From positions 2,790,001 through 2,854,000 of the forward strand of contig NZ_CP109090.1 of the NCBI RefSeq assembly GCF_035917575.1: a DNA stretch of 64,000 nucleotides, given 5' to 3'. The notes beneath the pieces were generated by a model. The model was not told where the DNA came from. It made no database searches and saw only the letters and a program-made list of their open reading frames with translations. The position numbers and the translations under genes are program-made. Shown piece after piece: positions 60,301 to 64,000 of this stretch. This DNA is from Streptomyces sp. NBC_01788. GTDB lineage: Bacteria; Actinomycetota; Actinomycetes; Streptomycetales; Streptomycetaceae. Each line of letters starts with the position of its first letter. Within the stretch, counting starts at the first letter, position 1.

Positions 60301-60657
60301 GCCGCCGGCACGCGCGTCGCCTACTCGGCCGCGGGCGGCTCGGAGGAGTCCGTCTCCATCGCCAAGCCCGCCGCGGGCACGTACACCGTCCTGATCGACG
60401 CCTACTCGGTGCCGGCCGGCACCACGGCCTACGACTACCGGGACGTGTACTACTCGGCGGCGCTCGGCTCGGTCAAGGTCGATGAGTCGAAGGTGTACAC
60501 CCTCGCCCCGAACGGCACGGCGCAGATCTCCGCCGACGTCGTCGCGAACCAGCCGGCCCCCGCGGGCCGCGAGTTCTTCGGCGAGGTGCAGGTGCTGAAC
60601 ACCCGTGGCACCGCCGCGGGCCTCGGCAGCGTGAAGATCGGCAAGGTCGTCCAGTAA
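57331..60657 (+). CDS. Secreted S8 family serine peptidase (subtilase)
   Basis: An 1108-residue secreted protease. The signal peptide has basic residues, then MAAGVVAALSVAGPIPLAVAQ. A prodomain-like region to about 170 and a charged KGKDKGKGKDKG linker follow. The catalytic triad is Asp212 (VLDSGVD), His394 (HGTHVAG) and Ser590 (GTSMASP), with oxyanion Asn in SAGNSG. A 150-residue insertion separates Asp and His. The C-terminal 450 residues form beta-rich domains, including a pre-peptidase-type domain (DLDLYVYNAAGT). ATG at 57331 follows AAGGG by 7 bases. The likely role is nutrient proteolysis. Confidence 0.93.
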   Translation: MTPDPQRAPLTSARRLARIAMAAGVVAALSVAGPIPLAVAQDGPASTDPAVKPAGDKLGSAGAELLAEAKAEGAKNVTMMIATEPGQTAQVAKQLNAVDGGAVGRTYDKLGYVRATVPTGKADSAIAAAAKLSSVQAIDLKQDIPLDDPRPEADSPEGKDKGKGKDKGTYPAPDKNTPAENPYNPSFETGAVDFVKKNPKADGRGVTIGVLDSGVDLGHPALQKTTTGERKIVDWVTATDPIVDSDGTWRPMTASVTGPQFTSGGKTWKTPAGNFLFNTFSESATKGGDADGDLDRDGRTTSVWGVLYDPANGTVRVDLNNNNDFTDDVPMKPYKDGYQVGYFGQDKKDPATGADMRIPFVVEIRKDVAMDPYGGSWVGKKADFVNIGVIESEHGTHVAGITAANSLFGGKMNGAAPGAKIVSSRACNWNGGCTNVALTEGMIDLVVNRGVDIVNMSIGGLPALNDGNNARAQLYTRLIDTYGVQLVISAGNSGPGLNTIGDPGLADKVISVGATISKETWAANYGSVVNKSYSMMPFSSRGPREDGGFAPIISAPGAAINTTQTWLPGGPVAEAGYSLPAGYSMLQGTSMASPQAAGASALLLSAAKQKHIDLPPAKLRTALTSTAQHIKGEQPHSEGAGLMDIVKAWKSIEKGASAHEYTVKAPVSTSLSWALATPDFGTGLYDREGGLKKGQKKTYDVQVTRTTGAAGSVKHHLSLKNDDGTFKIVGSHEVSLPLNKPVTVKIEARPGSAGVHSAILEVDDNRTEGVDKQIMLTVVVATDIAKPSYTYSVSGVAQRNSTESYFVTVPEGAKTLEVSMSGLKDGSQTRFIAIHPYGTPVDNTSTPYCYPNYNNPANTCRPDVRSYAKPMPGVWEIEVEARRTSPLLDNPYKLNAAVYGLDFSPAVQTVEEAKAGAPTPVSWTLTNKLAGLDAQLKGGSLGSSKSDRPGIRDGEEQTTTIVVPAGAERLDVAIGNVSDAGADLDLYVYNAAGTRVAYSAAGGSEESVSIAKPAAGTYTVLIDAYSVPAGTTAYDYRDVYYSAALGSVKVDESKVYTLAPNGTAQISADVVANQPAPAGREFFGEVQVLNTRGTAAGLGSVKIGKVVQ

Positions 60658-60687
60658 CGGCGGTCTCCACCTCCGGTACGTGACGGC

Positions 60688-60715
60688 GGGGCGGGCTCCA
60701 TACGGAGCCCGCCCC
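60688..60715 (+). terminator. Subtilase terminator
   Basis: A perfect 12-bp stem (60688-60699 with 60704-60715) with a 4-base loop follows the stop by 30 bases. Confidence 0.85.
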
Positions 60716-60839
60716 TTGCGTTTCCGGTGCGGCCCGTCCACCGGGCCGTCCCACTCCGTGGGCAATGATTGGACAGACGGACCCAGGACAGACGCATGAT
60801 GGAACCGTCCTGCGCGTACCGCGTACGCAGAGTGAATGA

Positions 60840-61871
<1,032 letters not shown>

Positions 61872-62372
61872 TCACTGGCCCCTGCGCACCTCGTAGAGGA
61901 AGCAGCCGTACTCGACGGCCCGGACGTGGACGAGCGCCACGGCCGGGTCGTCGAACGCTTCCGCGAAGGCCGCGTCGAACCGGGCGGCGCCCTCCCCGAC
62001 CAGCCGACCGCCCAGGATGCGCCCGTCGGCGCCGTAGCGCCGGACCACACGGTGGGCGTTGCTGAACGGACGGCCCTCGCCGGCCGGCCCCGCGCACTCC
62101 CGCGCGTGGATGAAGACCGGCCCCTGCTCGTCGTACGCGCCCGGGGCGGCGCCCGTCTCCGCCGCCCAGCGCCGCAGCGGGGCGTAGGAGACCAGCGCGA
62201 TCCGCTCCCCCGGCTCGCTCCTGCGCAGGCAGCAGCGCAGGGGCGCGCCGCCCTCCTCGTCGGTGTACGGGGCCGCCGGGCGTCCGGCGTCGTCCCGCTC
62301 CCGCAGCCGCGCCAGCACCGCCGGGGCGATGGCACGTGCGCTGTATCCCGTCGTTCCACTCACTGTCGTCAT
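61872..62372 (-). CDS. DUF1203 family protein
   Basis: A 166-residue cytoplasmic protein of unknown function. The motifs PLRCCLRRSEPGERIALVSYAPL and GPVFIHARECAG are typical of DUF1203, as is the HVRAVEYGCFLYEVRR end. Vicinal Cys residues occur in RCCL. ATG at 62372 (MTTVSGTTGYSARAI) is chosen; upstream in-frame codons run opposite pepN. Its stop abuts the asd stop with no gap. It is divergent from the second pepN. Confidence 0.8.
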   Translation of the reverse strand: MTTVSGTTGYSARAIAPAVLARLRERDDAGRPAAPYTDEEGGAPLRCCLRRSEPGERIALVSYAPLRRWAAETGAAPGAYDEQGPVFIHARECAGPAGEGRPFSNAHRVVRRYGADGRILGGRLVGEGAARFDAAFAEAFDDPAVALVHVRAVEYGCFLYEVRRGQ

Positions 62373-62484
62373 GCCCCCAGACTCGCGCTCCACCGCCCCG
62401 GTCACCGGCGGGTTCCGGTCGTCGCCTTCCGCCCGGGTCACGTGGAAAGATGGCGCAATCCACACATCACGAGGAGATGACCGC

Positions 62485-64000
62485 GTGCCTGGCACAAACC
62501 TGACTCGCGAAGAGGCGCAGCAGCGGGCGAAGCTGCTCACCGTTGACTCGTACGAGATCGATCTCGACCTCTCCGGCGCGCAGGGTGGGGATCCCACCCG
62601 CTCGAACGAAGCTGAGAGTGGGGGAGGCACCTACAGGTCCGTGACCACGGTGCGCTTCGACGTCGCCGAGGAAGGCGCCGCCTCCTTCATCGACCTGGTG
62701 GCCCCGGCCGTCCACGAGGTGACCATCAACGGCGACTCCCTGGACCCCGCCGAGGTCTTCGCGGACTCCCGGATCGCCCTGCCGGGCCTGCTCGCGGGCC
62801 GCAACATCCTGCGGGTCGTCGCGGACTGCGCGTACACCAACACCGGTGAGGGTCTGCACCGTTTCGTCGACCCGGTCGACGACCAGGCCTACCTCTACAC
62901 CCAGTTCGAGGTACCGGACGCCCGACGGGTCTTCGCCTCCTTCGAGCAGCCGGACCTGAAGGCCACCTTCCAGTTCACCGTGAAGGCGCCCGAGGGCTGG
63001 ACGGTGGTGTCCAACTCGCCGACGCCCGAGCCGCAGGAAGACGTCTGGGTGTTCGAGCCGACGCCGCGCATCTCGACGTACATCACCGCGCTGATCGCCG
63101 GCCCATACCACAGCGTCCACAGCGTGTACGAGAAGGACGGCCAGTCGGTCCCGCTCGGCATCTACTGCCGGCCCTCCCTCGCCGAGTTCCTCGACGCGGA
63201 CGCGATCTTCGAGGTCACCCGGCAGGGCTTCGACTGGTTCCAGGAGAAGTTCGACTACGCCTACCCGTTCGAGAAGTACGACCAGCTCTTCGTGCCGGAG
63301 TTCAACGCGGGCGCGATGGAGAACGCGGGCGCGGTCACCATTCGCGACCAGTACGTCTTCCGGTCCAAGGTGACCGACGCGGCGTACGAGATGCGCGCCG
63401 AGACCATCCTGCACGAGCTGGCCCACATGTGGTTCGGCGACCTGGTCACCATGGAGTGGTGGAACGACCTGTGGCTGAACGAGTCGTTCGCCACGTACAC
63501 CTCCATCGCCTGCCAGGCGTACGCCCCCGGCTCGCGCTGGCCGCACTCGTGGACCACGTTCGCCAACTCCATGAAGACCTGGGCGTACCGGCAGGACCAG
63601 CTGCCGTCCACCCACCCGATCATGGCGGACATCCGTGACCTGGACGACGTCCTCGTCAACTTCGACGGCATCACCTACGCCAAGGGCGCGAGCGTCCTCA
63701 AGCAGCTCGTCGCCTACGTCGGCATGGACGAGTTCTTCCGGGGCGTGCAGGCGTACTTCAAGCGGCACGCCTACGGCAACACGCGCCTGTCCGACCTGCT
63801 CGGCGCGCTGGAGGAGACCTCCGGGCGCGATCTGAAGACCTGGTCGAAGAAGTGGCTGGAGACGGCCGGCATCAACATCCTGCGTCCGGAGATCGAGACG
63901 GACGAGGCGGGGGTCATCACCTCCTTCGCCGTCCGCCAGGAGGCCCCCGCCCTGCCGGCCGGCGCCAAGGGCGCTGTATCCGATGATGCGGCTCCGCCGC
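62485..64000 (+). CDS. pepN: Aminopeptidase N (M1 family), copy 2, truncated by window end
   Basis: The frame opens at GTG 62485, 8 bases after GAGGAG, and runs unbroken to base 64000, giving the first 505 residues of an expected 860. GAMEN is present (NAGAMENAGAVTI), and the zinc site HELAHMWFGDLVTMEWWNDLWLNE begins at His310. It is a paralogue of the enzyme at 52618, but residues 34-48 hold an extra GDPTRSNEAESGG segment encoded by a palindromic DNA element. The C-terminal helical domain lies outside the window. Confidence 0.95.
   Translation, partial: MPGTNLTREEAQQRAKLLTVDSYEIDLDLSGAQGGDPTRSNEAESGGGTYRSVTTVRFDVAEEGAASFIDLVAPAVHEVTINGDSLDPAEVFADSRIALPGLLAGRNILRVVADCAYTNTGEGLHRFVDPVDDQAYLYTQFEVPDARRVFASFEQPDLKATFQFTVKAPEGWTVVSNSPTPEPQEDVWVFEPTPRISTYITALIAGPYHSVHSVYEKDGQSVPLGIYCRPSLAEFLDADAIFEVTRQGFDWFQEKFDYAYPFEKYDQLFVPEFNAGAMENAGAVTIRDQYVFRSKVTDAAYEMRAETILHELAHMWFGDLVTMEWWNDLWLNESFATYTSIACQAYAPGSRWPHSWTTFANSMKTWAYRQDQLPSTHPIMADIRDLDDVLVNFDGITYAKGASVLKQLVAYVGMDEFFRGVQAYFKRHAYGNTRLSDLLGALEETSGRDLKTWSKKWLETAGINILRPEIETDEAGVITSFAVRQEAPALPAGAKGAVSDDAAPP
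62583..62630. repeat. Palindromic element inserted in frame in pepN copy 2
   Basis: Perfect 7-bp arms at 62583-62589 and 62593-62599 are followed by a GCTCGAACGAAGCTGAGAG-type sequence and a G-rich end. It resembles a short repeat that I recall recurring through Streptomyces genomes. It adds residues absent from the paralogue at 52618. Confidence 0.5.

Noticed and set aside
57202..60765. Very long minus-strand open frame opposite the subtilase
   Set aside because: Composition is Val/Arg/Gly noise, no family signature, while the plus frame has a signal peptide and an intact catalytic triad.

Overview
The window is a high-GC actinobacterial chromosome segment, almost certainly Streptomyces. 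The evidence is very G/C-rich third codon positions, many GTG starts, an RNase E with long Arg/Ala-rich arms, the mreB-mreC-mreD-pbp2-rodA block, the tig-clpP1-clpP2-clpX-valS-folC-ndk block, and mycothiol-type redox genes. From memory of Streptomyces coelicolor the gene order matches its core region around SCO2595-SCO2643. No phage, plasmid, insertion sequence or CRISPR array is visible.

Left part (1-9,065): envelope sugar genes surround the ribosome/GTPase operon rplU-rpmA-obg. On one side are a 5'-truncated CDP-sugar-alcohol type cytidylyltransferase, a sugar-nucleotide epimerase/dehydratase and a hexapeptide acyltransferase. On the other is a complete dTDP-L-rhamnose operon (rfbA-rfbB-rfbD-rfbC), closed off from rne by a strong hairpin. 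The likely product is a rhamnose-containing cell-wall glycopolymer.

9,066-22,314: a very large RNase E/G with nine Arg-rich repeats and a histone-H1-like tail, then a radical-SAM-linked protein (probable CTG start) and its radical SAM/B12 partner. Between these two lies a compact arsenic module: an SDR, arsI (C-As lyase), arsR, an aquaglyceroporin, arsC and an arsN1-type acetyltransferase. It looks like an inserted cassette against organic and inorganic arsenic. A CYTH-CHAD protein follows.

22,373-31,476: the Rod/Mre wall-synthesis operon (mreB, mreC, mreD, PBP2, RodA), then ndk, a DUF4233 membrane protein and folC. 31,590-40,431: valS, a Gly/Pro/Tyr-rich membrane protein, clpX, clpP2, clpP1 (with an exact candidate ClgR box upstream), tig, tRNA-Pro(UGG) and tRNA-Gly(UCC).

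40,528-64,000: mixed housekeeping and conserved actinobacterial genes. They include HD proteins (one resembling a small alarmone hydrolase), an acyltransferase-3, a SpoIIE-type phosphatase, an Eis-like acetyltransferase, a Nei glycosylase, rpiB, two amino-acid permeases flanking bioY, a DsbA-like protein, two aminopeptidase N paralogues (the second cut by the window end), a DUF559-like protein, a Nudix hydrolase, a large secreted subtilase, asd and a DUF1203 protein.

Most convergent gene pairs are separated by long perfect hairpins acting as bidirectional terminators. I see no unmistakably new system. The best leads are the organoarsenical cassette splitting the radical SAM pair, the repeat-rich RNase E arms, the split glycopolymer locus, the SpoIIE-phosphatase/alarmone-hydrolase-like pair, and a palindromic element apparently inserted in frame in the second pepN.
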